A stretch of 54,454 nucleotides of DNA, taken from NCBI GenBank assembly GCA_934646005.1, contig CAKUED010000020.1:1-54454 (forward strand), in the 5' to 3' direction. The notes under the pieces were generated by a model, which made no database searches, had not been told where the DNA came from, and saw only the letters and a program-made list of their open reading frames with translations. Positions 25,000 through 33,320 of this stretch are shown piece after piece. The position numbers and the translations under genes are program-made. Source of the stretch: an uncultured Oscillospiraceae bacterium. Its GTDB lineage: Bacteria > Bacillota > Clostridia > Oscillospirales > Oscillospiraceae. Position 1 is the first letter of the stretch; every line of letters starts with the position of its first letter.

Positions 25000-27900
25000 C
25001 TACGTTTCCGTATCCAGCTCGATTGCCTGAATGATCGCGGGATAGTCGCCCCGCGCGCAGATGCGGACGGTGATCGCGCCGTCCACCGGGCTGACGGCGT
25101 CAAAGCGAAGGTCCGCCGCCATATTTTTGTAGCCCGCGGCGCTCCGCGCGTCCCAGCGTCTGCGGACGCAGCAGCCGTTGATGTAAATATCCATCGGGCA
25201 GGTCTGCCCCGCCGGAAGCCACAGCTCCGCAAATTTCAGATGGACGGAATAGAAGCTGTCCCGAACCGGGAGCGTGTACTCCAGTGTCTGCCCGCAGCGG
25301 GCGGTTTGATACAGCCCCTGATCGTACAGCGTGGGGCTTGCCTGCACCACCGGCACATCGCTGCGCAGCGTCTCTCCGGCAGCGGGGTCTGCCTGCCAGA
25401 GGTTGCCCATCCAGTCCAGGAACGGTTCATCGCTTCCGCAGTTCACGCGGACAGTATCCGGCAGGACCGGCGCCAGCTCGATTGCCTGAAGCTGCGCTTC
25501 GCCGCAGACTGCCCGGAGCTCCACATGGATGTGTCCGTCCGTATCGGGCAGCACGTTCCAGAACACCTGCTCGCAGACGCCGTCGGTAAACAGCGCCGCC
25601 TCGGCAATGTCAAACTGCGATTTTACGACCGCGCCGTTCACGCAGATGTCCATCACCTGCTGCCCGGCGCACTGCGCCTCCGCTCTTGCAAACCGCAGCC
25701 GCAGCGCGTAAAGCCCGTCCTCTGCCGGGAACGCGTAGGCAATTTCCTGCCCGCGCCTCGCCGTTTGCAGCAGCGGCAGCTCCACGCCCGGGACTGTGCC
25801 CGCATTTCCCTTTGTGCCGTATTGATCGGGCTGCCAGACGTTCCCGTACTCGTCCGTCACCGCCGCAGCGCTGCCGCAGCTGATGCGCAGGTTGCGCGTG
25901 GGGCGTCTGTCGTCCGTCTGCATCGTCAGCACCGGCGACCAACTGACCAGCTCCGCCTCGGGGTCGGTATGCACCGGCTGGGGCATCTGGCTTTTATCCA
26001 GAACGAACCGCAGCTCGTCCCCCTGCCGCAGGTGCAGCGTGTCAAAATACGCCGCCCCGTACAGATCGTTTTTCCGCAGTACCGTCCAGGGCATCAGCAC
26101 CCGCTCGTTCAGCAGGATGCACGCGCGGACCGCGCCGCCGCTCTCCATGTGATACCAGTCCCGGTTGGCGCGGGCAGTCAGCGTATATGTCCCGGCTTCC
26201 TTCACCGTATACCGGCGGATGCAGTACACCTCGGCAGAGGTCTGCTGCCAGCCTCTTGCCACCTTCGCGCCGCCCGGTCCTTCCCAATAGCCCTCAATGC
26301 CGCCGGTCTGGTTGGGCGTGCCGCCCAAGTCCGCCAAAGGCGGCTGCGCGGGCGGTACAAAGGTCATCGGCCCAAACTGCTTCAAATCCGCGGAATGCTC
26401 CGCCGCCCAGCCCTTTGCGCCCATCTGTGCGCCGTGATTGCCGGACGCCGCCGCCGCAAAGGGCTCGCCGGGGAATTTTTCCGCCTTACAGGGTGTGCTG
26501 ACGCTGCCGTTATCCGCTACGGTGCGGATCTCATAGCACGCGTCGGGGTCATAGGCATCGCTGTAGTCGAACCAGTATGTGCCCACCGCCACATTGGCGA
26601 TGCACACGCCTGCCCGGCAGACCTGATAGTGGCTGACGCCTCTGCCCGGCGCGCCGATCCAGTAAATGCCGGCGCCGTCGTGCCCGATGTTCGTCTCCTG
26701 CCGCACCGCAGCCCGTGGAGGCGGGGATACCGCAAGCCCCGCCAGGGTGCTGCCGGGATGGTCGGAGAGATTCAGATAGACCAGCTCACCGCAGCCCACA
26801 TTTTCCAGATACAGCCCCGTCTCCATCAGCGTTTTTCCCGGCAGGGCACAGGTCTGTCCGCGGTTCTGGAACGTGATCTCGTATACCTCATCTTCGAGCA
26901 GTCCGTGCGGGAACAGGTAGATCGGGCGCGGCGGACAGTGACCGATGATGATGCAGCCGCGCTTGTGGTCGGCGCTCATGCGCTGCAAATAACAGGTCTC
27001 CTCGTCGCCGTAGACCGTGGGATGATACGCGTAGCTCCAGCGCCCCGCCGTGCCGTTTTCCTTCAAATAGCGGTAGATGCGGTTATCAAAACGGTTTGCG
27101 TTCCGGTTCTCCTCCTTGGTCAGCGCCGGCATGGGGACCATGCCCAGACGCCGCCGGGAAAACTCCTCGCTGTACTGGACCTTGCTATAGTCCGCCGGGC
27201 GGCTGCTCCAGATCTTTGTGCCGTCGTGCGCCATCTGCTCGCCGCCGAACGTGGCGAGAATATCGCCCCATTTGTCCGGGACTTCAAAGTACGAGAAATA
27301 ATGGTTCAGATGGTAGCCCGCACCCGCGTCGGAGGCGTAATTATAGTTGCTGTAGCGCTGGATGTCGAAAGTGTGGGCATAGCGCCCGCCGAGCGAGCAG
27401 GTATGGAACGAGCGGTTCGGGTTGCGCCGCAGATACGCGGCAAGCTCCGCCTTGAAGCCTTGCTCGTCGCTTCGGCTGCGGAACACAATGTCGTCCGTCC
27501 GCCACTCAAAGCTGCCCCATGCCGCCTCTTTATTTTCCATGATGCCGATGGACGGCTTGCCCGCAAACCAGAGCAGCCACTTCAGCCCCGCCTTGCGGAA
27601 GTATTTCTGCGACGGGCGATGGTCAGGACCTTCGTAGTTATTCTGGAACACGGAGGCGTAGGCATCGTCGGGATAGAACGGAAGCGCCGACCAGCCGGCG
27701 TCATCCCAGACGATCTCATAGCCGGATTCCTGGCACAGATTGCCCTCCAGGTTCATAACGGCGGTCCGATAGTGAAACTGCTCCGTCAAACAGCGGCTGC
27801 TGTATACCCAGCGCCCAAGCCCGCGGGTCTTGGCGTAATAATCGGGATTGGTGTAGTCCCAGAGATAGGTGTACTGCCAGTCAAAAACGGTTTTCATCAG

Positions 27901-28713
27901 CGCGTCGCGGTGACCGGCATACGCTGCCAGCGTGACGACCGGCGTAAAGGCGCGCTCATACGGCGCAAGCTGCAATTTTGCGCCGCCGTCGATCTGAAAG
28001 CGCACATCCAGATAGTCCTCGGCGCTGTAGCCGTCGGGGCGGAGGGCATCCGCGCTCCACGGTCCTGCATAGTCCAGCGCCATCATCAGGCCGTCCTTTG
28101 GACCATAGTCCCGCGTCAGCAGGAGCAGCGGCACATATTCTGCCGTCATTTCCGACTCCAGATGAAGCGTATACGGCTCGTAATACGTCATCGTAAACGC
28201 CTTGCGGAGCAGCCCGCCGGACTCATGCACCGGCTTTCCGCCGCCGAACCACTCCGCGTAGTAAATATCGTTGGGCTGCGGAATGGAGAGGCGGAAGTAA
28301 AACGGCTGAAATTCCAAACGCTCCACGCGGGCGATGCTCTCGTTTTCAACTTCAAACCACTGCCGCAGAACAGACGTGCCGGGAAACGCCACGACAAACA
28401 GGCGGACCAGCATCGACCGCAGGCGCACCGCCATGGTGAGCTCCGCGACCGCTCTGCCGCCATAGCGTCCCTCTTTTGCATCGACATCCACCAGCGTCCA
28501 CGCGCCGCCGTCCTTTTTCGGCACGACCGGCAGGATGCCGTAGGGCTTTTTCACATACTCCATCTCCGGCGTGCACGCCAGATTCTGAAAGGACGTCACA
28601 CAGATGCCCAGTGTTTCATCAAAGCCGTAGGTGACCGCAATGCCGCCGGTACAGACCGTCCACTGACGCCCGTCTTCGGTTTTGATCGATGCCTGATTCA
28701 CGACAAGTTCCAC
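25000..28713 (-). CDS. GH36-like (clan D) glycosidase with malectin-type domains
   Basis: The 1237-residue protein starts with a beta-sandwich (1-280) and a barrel with clan-D features: WDDAGW at 336-341, GLKWLLWFAGKP at 376-387, FHTCSLGGR at 436-444 and a later ASDAGAG (460-466) where GH36 enzymes have the acid/base Asp. The nucleophile may be D407 or D408. A jelly-roll-like region at about 760-930 is followed by two malectin-like domains (about 930-1087 and 1088-1237; ISCGS...GNVWQ and VNCGS...GNLWQ). There is no signal peptide, so it likely acts inside the cell on imported oligosaccharide or glycoside. The start is GTG with AGGAGG. Confidence is high for the superfamily, low for the substrate. 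Confidence 0.72.
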   Translation of the reverse strand: MELVVNQASIKTEDGRQWTVCTGGIAVTYGFDETLGICVTSFQNLACTPEMEYVKKPYGILPVVPKKDGGAWTLVDVDAKEGRYGGRAVAELTMAVRLRSMLVRLFVVAFPGTSVLRQWFEVENESIARVERLEFQPFYFRLSIPQPNDIYYAEWFGGGKPVHESGGLLRKAFTMTYYEPYTLHLESEMTAEYVPLLLLTRDYGPKDGLMMALDYAGPWSADALRPDGYSAEDYLDVRFQIDGGAKLQLAPYERAFTPVVTLAAYAGHRDALMKTVFDWQYTYLWDYTNPDYYAKTRGLGRWVYSSRCLTEQFHYRTAVMNLEGNLCQESGYEIVWDDAGWSALPFYPDDAYASVFQNNYEGPDHRPSQKYFRKAGLKWLLWFAGKPSIGIMENKEAAWGSFEWRTDDIVFRSRSDEQGFKAELAAYLRRNPNRSFHTCSLGGRYAHTFDIQRYSNYNYASDAGAGYHLNHYFSYFEVPDKWGDILATFGGEQMAHDGTKIWSSRPADYSKVQYSEEFSRRRLGMVPMPALTKEENRNANRFDNRIYRYLKENGTAGRWSYAYHPTVYGDEETCYLQRMSADHKRGCIIIGHCPPRPIYLFPHGLLEDEVYEITFQNRGQTCALPGKTLMETGLYLENVGCGELVYLNLSDHPGSTLAGLAVSPPPRAAVRQETNIGHDGAGIYWIGAPGRGVSHYQVCRAGVCIANVAVGTYWFDYSDAYDPDACYEIRTVADNGSVSTPCKAEKFPGEPFAAAASGNHGAQMGAKGWAAEHSADLKQFGPMTFVPPAQPPLADLGGTPNQTGGIEGYWEGPGGAKVARGWQQTSAEVYCIRRYTVKEAGTYTLTARANRDWYHMESGGAVRACILLNERVLMPWTVLRKNDLYGAAYFDTLHLRQGDELRFVLDKSQMPQPVHTDPEAELVSWSPVLTMQTDDRRPTRNLRISCGSAAAVTDEYGNVWQPDQYGTKGNAGTVPGVELPLLQTARRGQEIAYAFPAEDGLYALRLRFARAEAQCAGQQVMDICVNGAVVKSQFDIAEAALFTDGVCEQVFWNVLPDTDGHIHVELRAVCGEAQLQAIELAPVLPDTVRVNCGSDEPFLDWMGNLWQADPAAGETLRSDVPVVQASPTLYDQGLYQTARCGQTLEYTLPVRDSFYSVHLKFAELWLPAGQTCPMDIYINGCCVRRRWDARSAAGYKNMAADLRFDAVSPVDGAITVRICARGDYPAIIQAIELDTET

Positions 28714-28737
28714 AACGCACCTCCTGAAAAGCCGCTT

Positions 28738-29784
28738 TTATTCTTCCGAAATTTTCACCATGGTTTTAATCAGCCGGGTCGTATCCGGGTTCTGGAGCGC
28801 TTTGGGAAGCTCCGCAAACCCGATCTGGGCGGTAATGCACCTGCCGAGATGCAGGTCGTTCTCCGACAGGAGCTTCAGCGCCGCCTCCGCGTTGCCGTAC
28901 TCGCCCATCACACCGAAGGACGTCAGCTCCTTCATCACCAGCAGATTGATGTCCAGCTCCTTGAGAATTTCCTCGTAAAACGCGATAAACGCGATCATTG
29001 CCCGCTGCTCCGCCAGCTGGAACGCCGTCTCGACCGAGGACGGCGCGCCGGAGCATTCCAGCACAAAATCCGCCAAGCGGCCGTCCGTCAGCTCCAAAAG
29101 CCGCTCCCGCGGGTCGTCCTCCCGGATGTTGATTGTGCCCGAAACACCCAGTTCCATCGCAACGCCCAGCTTAAAGGGATTGCGCCCGATCACATAGACC
29201 CGCTCCGCGCCCTTTGTCTTTGCCAGCGCAGCCGCGCACAGCGCAATGCAGCCCGTCCCGATGACCGCCACCACGGAGTCCTGCCGGATGTCCATTTTCC
29301 GAATGCCGCCATATGCGACCGACAGCGGCTCGACCAGCGCTGCATCCAGCAACGGCACATGATCTGCCACGCGGTACAGATGCCGCTCCGGGAGCATCAT
29401 GTATTCCGCAAATGACCCCGGCCACATAGGGTCGATCGTCCCGACGCTGTAAAGATTTTTGCATTTTGCAAAGTTTCCGGCTTTGCATTCCCCGCACTCG
29501 CCGCAGGTGACCGCGTTGTCGCCGATCACGCGGTCGCCGGACTTGAACCTCGTGACCTTCGCGCCGACCTTTGCCACCACGCCAGACCATTCATGCCCAA
29601 GCCGCAGCGGATAGGTCACGCGCCCCTCCCGCACAAAACCGTTGTTGCCGGAGTAAAGCGCATAATCCGTTCCGCAGATCCCGCAATACACCACACGCAC
29701 CAGGACCTGATCGTCCTTCAGCTCCGGCGCGGGGATCTGCGTAAACGCGCCGCTGCCTTTTCCTAACGCCTCAAATACCTTCAT
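28738..29784 (-). CDS. zinc-dependent medium-chain alcohol/polyol dehydrogenase
   Basis: The 348-residue protein is of the threonine/sorbitol dehydrogenase type. It has the catalytic zinc site CGICGTD and GHEWSG, a structural-zinc loop with CGECGECKAGNFAKC, and a nucleotide-binding VAVIGTGCIALCAAA (GxGxxA instead of GxGxxG). It probably oxidises a sugar alcohol or the keto-acid precursor in the locus. The ATG at 29784 (GGAG eight bases upstream) is preferred over the TTG two codons earlier. It is the first gene of the operon that ends in the decayed aldolase/kinase genes. Confidence 0.92.
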   Translation of the reverse strand: MKVFEALGKGSGAFTQIPAPELKDDQVLVRVVYCGICGTDYALYSGNNGFVREGRVTYPLRLGHEWSGVVAKVGAKVTRFKSGDRVIGDNAVTCGECGECKAGNFAKCKNLYSVGTIDPMWPGSFAEYMMLPERHLYRVADHVPLLDAALVEPLSVAYGGIRKMDIRQDSVVAVIGTGCIALCAAALAKTKGAERVYVIGRNPFKLGVAMELGVSGTINIREDDPRERLLELTDGRLADFVLECSGAPSSVETAFQLAEQRAMIAFIAFYEEILKELDINLLVMKELTSFGVMGEYGNAEAALKLLSENDLHLGRCITAQIGFAELPKALQNPDTTRLIKTMVKISEE

Positions 29785-29821
29785 GGGCAATACTCCTTCA
29801 TTTGTATTTCCCTGCGACGTT

Positions 29822-29839
29822 TGTGTAATCGATATCGCA
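29822..29839. promoter_or_regulatory. LacI-type operator O1
   Basis: TGTGTAATCGATATCGCA, an 18-base near-palindrome centred on CG, lies about 38 bases upstream of the dehydrogenase ATG. Confidence 0.65.
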
Positions 29840-29916
29840 ATCGATTAAAAGGAAATTACGCACACCTCTCAGCGCCACCGCCCCATTTCTGCGGGGGAGC
29901 GAATCGCGCCACCGTA

Positions 29917-29934
29917 TGCGTAATCGGTAACACA
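29917..29934. promoter_or_regulatory. LacI-type operator O2
   Basis: TGCGTAATCGGTAACACA lies immediately downstream of the -10 box of the operon promoter, overlapping the predicted start. Together with O1 it is spaced 95 bases centre to centre, about nine helical turns, which would permit looping. Confidence 0.75.
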
Positions 29935-29963
29935 AGCATACACAAAAAATTGCGCCTTGTCAA
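29935..29963 (-). promoter_or_regulatory. sigma-A promoter of the sugar operon
   Basis: On the minus strand, TTGACA (29958-29963) and TATGCT (29935-29940) with a 17-base spacer. It should drive the dehydrogenase, glycosidase, ABC transporter and aldolase genes. Confidence 0.85.
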
Positions 29964-30072
29964 GAAAGCAAGACGCAATTCGGTTTCACAGCCACGTTTT
30001 CTCTCTATTTCACAAGAATCCGTGCAGGAAATTGTCGCTTTTCACAAAACGCCGGCACGCAGCCGCGTCGGC

Positions 30073-31137
30073 TCAGAGCTTATCCCGCCCCGGGCTTGCC
30101 GAGGAAAACAGCTCGCGGTTGGAGCGCATCACGAGCTGCGGTGTCAGCATATACTCGCCCTTTTCGAGCGTGCCGTTGATCCGCTGATTCAGCATTTCCA
30201 CCGCGCGCCGCCCTTGCAGGTACGGGTCCTGGAAAATCGTCGCGCAGGCGATCTCCTCCTGAAGCAAAATCCTGTTTTCTTCAAACAGGTCCGTTGTCAC
30301 GATCCGCATATGCGGTGGGATCTGCGCCATTTTCTGATACTCATACAAGTAGATGGAGCAGGCGGTGGAGATGTACAGCCCATCATATTCCTGTTTGGAA
30401 AGAATGACGGAAAGCTGCTCCAATGCCCGCTGGGAGAGGTCCTGATGCTCAAACACATCGATCTGCGCAAAGGGGTGCGTCTTTGCGTACTCATAAAAGC
30501 CGAGTACATTCGCCTTGTTGATGGAAATATCCTTGTTGCCCGTCAGGATGGCGACACGCTTTTGCGTGCAGGACAGGTTCAGGATCTCCGCCGCCAGCAT
30601 CCCCGCGCAAATGCCATCGACCGACACACAGACCGATCTGCCGCTTTCGGGAATATCGGAAACGACCACCGCCACGGGCACACCGGATGCCTCCAGCTTT
30701 TGCACGAGCTCGCCATAGCGGCTATTTTTGCCGGATAAAAACAGCAGAACGCCCTTGCACTGATTTTCCGCGAACTCTTGGAATATCTGCCGGATCTGCT
30801 CATCGTGGTCATCCACATTATCCCCGATCTCCCGAATGTCGGGAAACACGCGGAACGGTGCAAGTGCCTCAAACGCCGCATCCACGCCGCGGCGTACCTC
30901 CTGCAAAAAGGAAATGACCGGGCAGCACAGCAGGCAGCCGATATAGATTGGCTTGCGGCGCAGTCCCTGCGCCGCCACATTGGTACTATAGCCCATCCGC
31001 TCCGCCGTCTCCAAAACGCGCCTGCGCGTTTCCTGACTGATCCTGCCTGTATTGTGCAGCGCGCGGTAAACCGTGCCGGAGGACACATTCATTTCGTCGG
31101 CAATGTCATAAATCGTCACGTTTTTCTTTTGCTTCAT
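30073..31137 (-). CDS. LacI-family transcriptional regulator
   Basis: A 354-residue repressor with an N-terminal helix-turn-helix (VTIYDIADEMNVSSGTVYRALH, about 8-29) and hinge GLRRKP, then a sugar-binding periplasmic-protein-like domain that begins IYIGCLLCCP. The binding domain has a VSVDGICAGMLAAEIL segment typical of the class. It lies between two divergent structural units, and three 18-base operators of LacI type (TGyGTAATCG core) sit at their promoters, so it is very likely the local repressor. The inducer is probably a sugar or sugar acid of the locus. Confidence 0.94.
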   Translation of the reverse strand: MKQKKNVTIYDIADEMNVSSGTVYRALHNTGRISQETRRRVLETAERMGYSTNVAAQGLRRKPIYIGCLLCCPVISFLQEVRRGVDAAFEALAPFRVFPDIREIGDNVDDHDEQIRQIFQEFAENQCKGVLLFLSGKNSRYGELVQKLEASGVPVAVVVSDIPESGRSVCVSVDGICAGMLAAEILNLSCTQKRVAILTGNKDISINKANVLGFYEYAKTHPFAQIDVFEHQDLSQRALEQLSVILSKQEYDGLYISTACSIYLYEYQKMAQIPPHMRIVTTDLFEENRILLQEEIACATIFQDPYLQGRRAVEMLNQRINGTLEKGEYMLTPQLVMRSNRELFSSASPGRDKL

Positions 31138-31289
31138 GACTCCACCTCTTTCGGATCGTTTCCTTCATTATGCGTTAAATTGCCCGCTTCGTCAAGTCTG
31201 AACGATAAATTTTGCCTCATTTTCCGTCGGGTTCATCGGTTACGCAGCGCGTTCTTTGATCGATTTTCTCACTTTTTTCTGATTTCATC

Positions 31290-31319
31290 TTGACAGCGTC
31301 CGTTTTTGTGTGCTACAGT
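31290..31319 (+). promoter_or_regulatory. sigma-A promoter of the 2-hydroxyacid dehydrogenase gene
   Basis: Consensus TTGACA (31290-31295) and TACAGT (31314-31319), 18-base spacer. Operator O3 begins four bases downstream. Confidence 0.85.
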
Positions 31320-31322
31320 AGC

Positions 31323-31340
31323 TGCGTAATCGGTTTCGCA
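31323..31340. promoter_or_regulatory. LacI-type operator O3
   Basis: TGCGTAATCGGTTTCGCA, the most symmetrical of the three copies, overlaps the predicted transcription start of the divergent unit. Confidence 0.8.
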
Positions 31341-31376
31341 AGTGAAGCCGATACACCTGACGAGAGGATGTTGCCT

Positions 31377-32372
31377 ATGAAAATCGCAATTTTGGGGGAG
31401 CAAAACCCTTTGCGTCTGCGTATCTGGATGAAAGAGCAGCTGAAAAATGCGGGTCACGAGGCGGAGCTGCGGGATATGCAGACCCGGACCTTTCTGGATT
31501 TCGCGGATCAGCTTCTGGACTATGACGCCCTCATCACCTGCGGTGAAAAGCTGCCCGCTGCCGCCATCAAAACTCTGGCGTCGGGCAGGCTCAGGCTGAT
31601 CTCCCGCTGGGGCGTCGGCACGGATGAAATGGACATGGATGCCGCCACGAAGCACGGCATTGCCATCTGCAACGCGGCGGGCTCGCTGTCCACCGCCGTT
31701 GCCGAATGCGCCATCGGGCTTATGATCGACCTTTTGCGGGAGTTTCCCGCGCGGGACGCATCCGTCCGCCAAAACGACTGGAGCTGGTTTTTTGAAGGGC
31801 GCGTCAGCCGCCAGTTGGAGGGGAAAACGGTTGGTCTGATCGGCTTTGGCAACATCGCAAAGGCGCTGGCAAAAATGCTTGCCGGATTTGACTGCCGCGT
31901 TCTGGCTTGCGACAGTGTGTGGTTTGACACGGCTGCCGCAGAAAAATACGGCGTCATGCAGACGGACATCTCCACCATCCAGAAGGAGGCAGACGTTATC
32001 AGCCTGCACTGCCCCGCGACTGCACAGACCGTCAATATGGTCGATCGGGCATTTCTGCAAGGCATGAAGCGGGATTCGATCCTCATCAACACCGCGCGCG
32101 GCGCGCTGATCGTAGAGGAGGATCTGGCTTGGGCGCTGCAAAACGGCGTCATCGCCGCTGCGGGTCTGGATGTGTTCCGGCAAGAGCCGCCGCAGCCCGG
32201 CAACCCGCTTCTGAAGCTGCCCAACGTGATGCTGCTGCCGCACGCCGGGGCGGGATCTATCGAATGTCTGGAAAAGTCCTCCGCCATGGCGGTAGGAAAT
32301 ATTCTGGACTTTTTCACCGGCCGCCCTGTGTCCACAATCTTGAACAGGGACTATATCCACCATGTGACCTGA
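31377..32372 (+). CDS. D-isomer-specific 2-hydroxyacid dehydrogenase
   Basis: A 331-residue NAD-dependent dehydrogenase. The Rossmann segment is VGLIGFGNIAKAL (Ala replaces the last glycine of GxGxxG). Catalytic residues are in SRWGVGTDE (Arg), DVFRQEPP (Glu) and LLPHAG (His). It would interconvert a 2-keto acid and a 2-hydroxy acid, for example a glycerate-type product of the aldolase. The ATG at 31377 has GAGAGG upstream. Operator O3 places it under the LacI-type regulator. The UlaG-like gene follows 12 bases later. Confidence 0.93.
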   Translation: MKIAILGEQNPLRLRIWMKEQLKNAGHEAELRDMQTRTFLDFADQLLDYDALITCGEKLPAAAIKTLASGRLRLISRWGVGTDEMDMDAATKHGIAICNAAGSLSTAVAECAIGLMIDLLREFPARDASVRQNDWSWFFEGRVSRQLEGKTVGLIGFGNIAKALAKMLAGFDCRVLACDSVWFDTAAAEKYGVMQTDISTIQKEADVISLHCPATAQTVNMVDRAFLQGMKRDSILINTARGALIVEEDLAWALQNGVIAAAGLDVFRQEPPQPGNPLLKLPNVMLLPHAGAGSIECLEKSSAMAVGNILDFFTGRPVSTILNRDYIHHVT

Positions 32373-32384
32373 CAGGAGGCGCTT

Positions 32385-33134
32385 ATGTCCCGATTTTATG
32401 ATGCACCCGTGCCCGCAGGAAGCGTGGCACTGTACTGGCTGGGGCAGGCGGGCTTTCTGCTCAAGACTGCCGATGGCAGAACGGTCATGATCGACCCGTA
32501 TCTCTCGAACTGCTGCGAGCGCTTCTTCGGATTTCGGCGGCTGATGGCGCCCACGCTGTCCCCCACCGAGCTGCTGCCGGATGTGCTGCTGATCACCCAC
32601 GCCCATTATGACCACCTGGACATCGACTCCGTCCCCGTGCTGATGGCTGCCGGGCAGACGCAGATGTGGTGCGCACAGGATGTGCGCGGGGAAGCCGCCA
32701 AGCTGGGGCTGTCCACCGAACGGATCACCTATCTGCACCCCGGTGACGTGCAGGTCAATGACTGGCTGCGCGTGACCGCCATCGCCTGCGACCACGGCGA
32801 ACTAGCGCCGGATGCCCTCGGCTTTTTGATCGAGCTGGACGGCAAGCGCATTTATCTGGCGGGCGATACCGCGTTTCGACCCGATATTTTCGCGCAGGAA
32901 TGCCTTCGGAATGTCGATGTCTTTATCGCTCCGATCAACGGTGCTTTCGGCAACCTGAACGAGCAGCAGGCTGCCGATGCTGCCCGGCTGGTCGCGCCCG
33001 GCACGACCGTTCCCTGCCATTTCTGGAACTTTGCCGAGCACCGCGGCGACCCGATACTGTTTATGAACGCCATGCAGGAGCGCGGTCTGCACTATACACT
33101 TTTGCAGGCTGCCGGCGCTCCGCTTTTGATCTGA
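32385..33134 (+). CDS. UlaG-like metallo-beta-lactamase-fold hydrolase
   Basis: A 249-residue protein with the metal-binding motif THAHYDHLD, then GDTAF and a late VPCHFWNF. The layout is that of the UlaG family (ascorbate-6-phosphate lactonase and relatives). In this locus it could open a sugar-acid lactone. GGAGG precedes the ATG. It is the second gene of a two-gene unit under operator O3. Confidence 0.88.
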   Translation: MSRFYDAPVPAGSVALYWLGQAGFLLKTADGRTVMIDPYLSNCCERFFGFRRLMAPTLSPTELLPDVLLITHAHYDHLDIDSVPVLMAAGQTQMWCAQDVRGEAAKLGLSTERITYLHPGDVQVNDWLRVTAIACDHGELAPDALGFLIELDGKRIYLAGDTAFRPDIFAQECLRNVDVFIAPINGAFGNLNEQQAADAARLVAPGTTVPCHFWNFAEHRGDPILFMNAMQERGLHYTLLQAAGAPLLI

Positions 33135-33162
33135 CACGTCTGTCTATGCTCATCACCCCGCA

Positions 33163-33205
33163 CATAAGGACGGGCAAGCGACCAGTTCGCTTGCCCGTCC
33201 TTATG
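33163..33205 (+). terminator. terminator-like palindrome after the UlaG-like gene
   Basis: Long stem CATAAGGACGGGCAAGCGA with its complement. Only a short T run follows, so termination efficiency is uncertain. Confidence 0.65.
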
Positions 33206-33247
33206 CACAAAGCGCCCGTTTTCCCACACAGTCTGCCCTTCTGTGTA

Positions 33248-33275
33248 TTGCGTTCCCGGCGATTTTTTGTATAAT
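33248..33275 (+). promoter_or_regulatory. promoter of the large secreted protein
   Basis: TTGCGT (33248-33253), 16-base spacer, TATAAT (33270-33275); a second TATAAT at 33282-33287 lies just behind it. Confidence 0.65.
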
Positions 33276-33320
33276 ATGGTATATAATGTGCAAAATTTGC
33301 GGAAAAGCGGAGAAAACAGG

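Noticed and set aside
25000..28713. Assignment of a defined substrate to the GH36-like enzyme
   Set aside because: The nucleophile motif is not clear and the binding modules are generic, so only the superfamily is named.
24775..29415. Very long plus-strand open frame (1546 codons)
   Set aside because: It lies antisense to well-recognised transporter, glycosidase and dehydrogenase genes; such frames arise from GC-rich codon use and the product matches no family.
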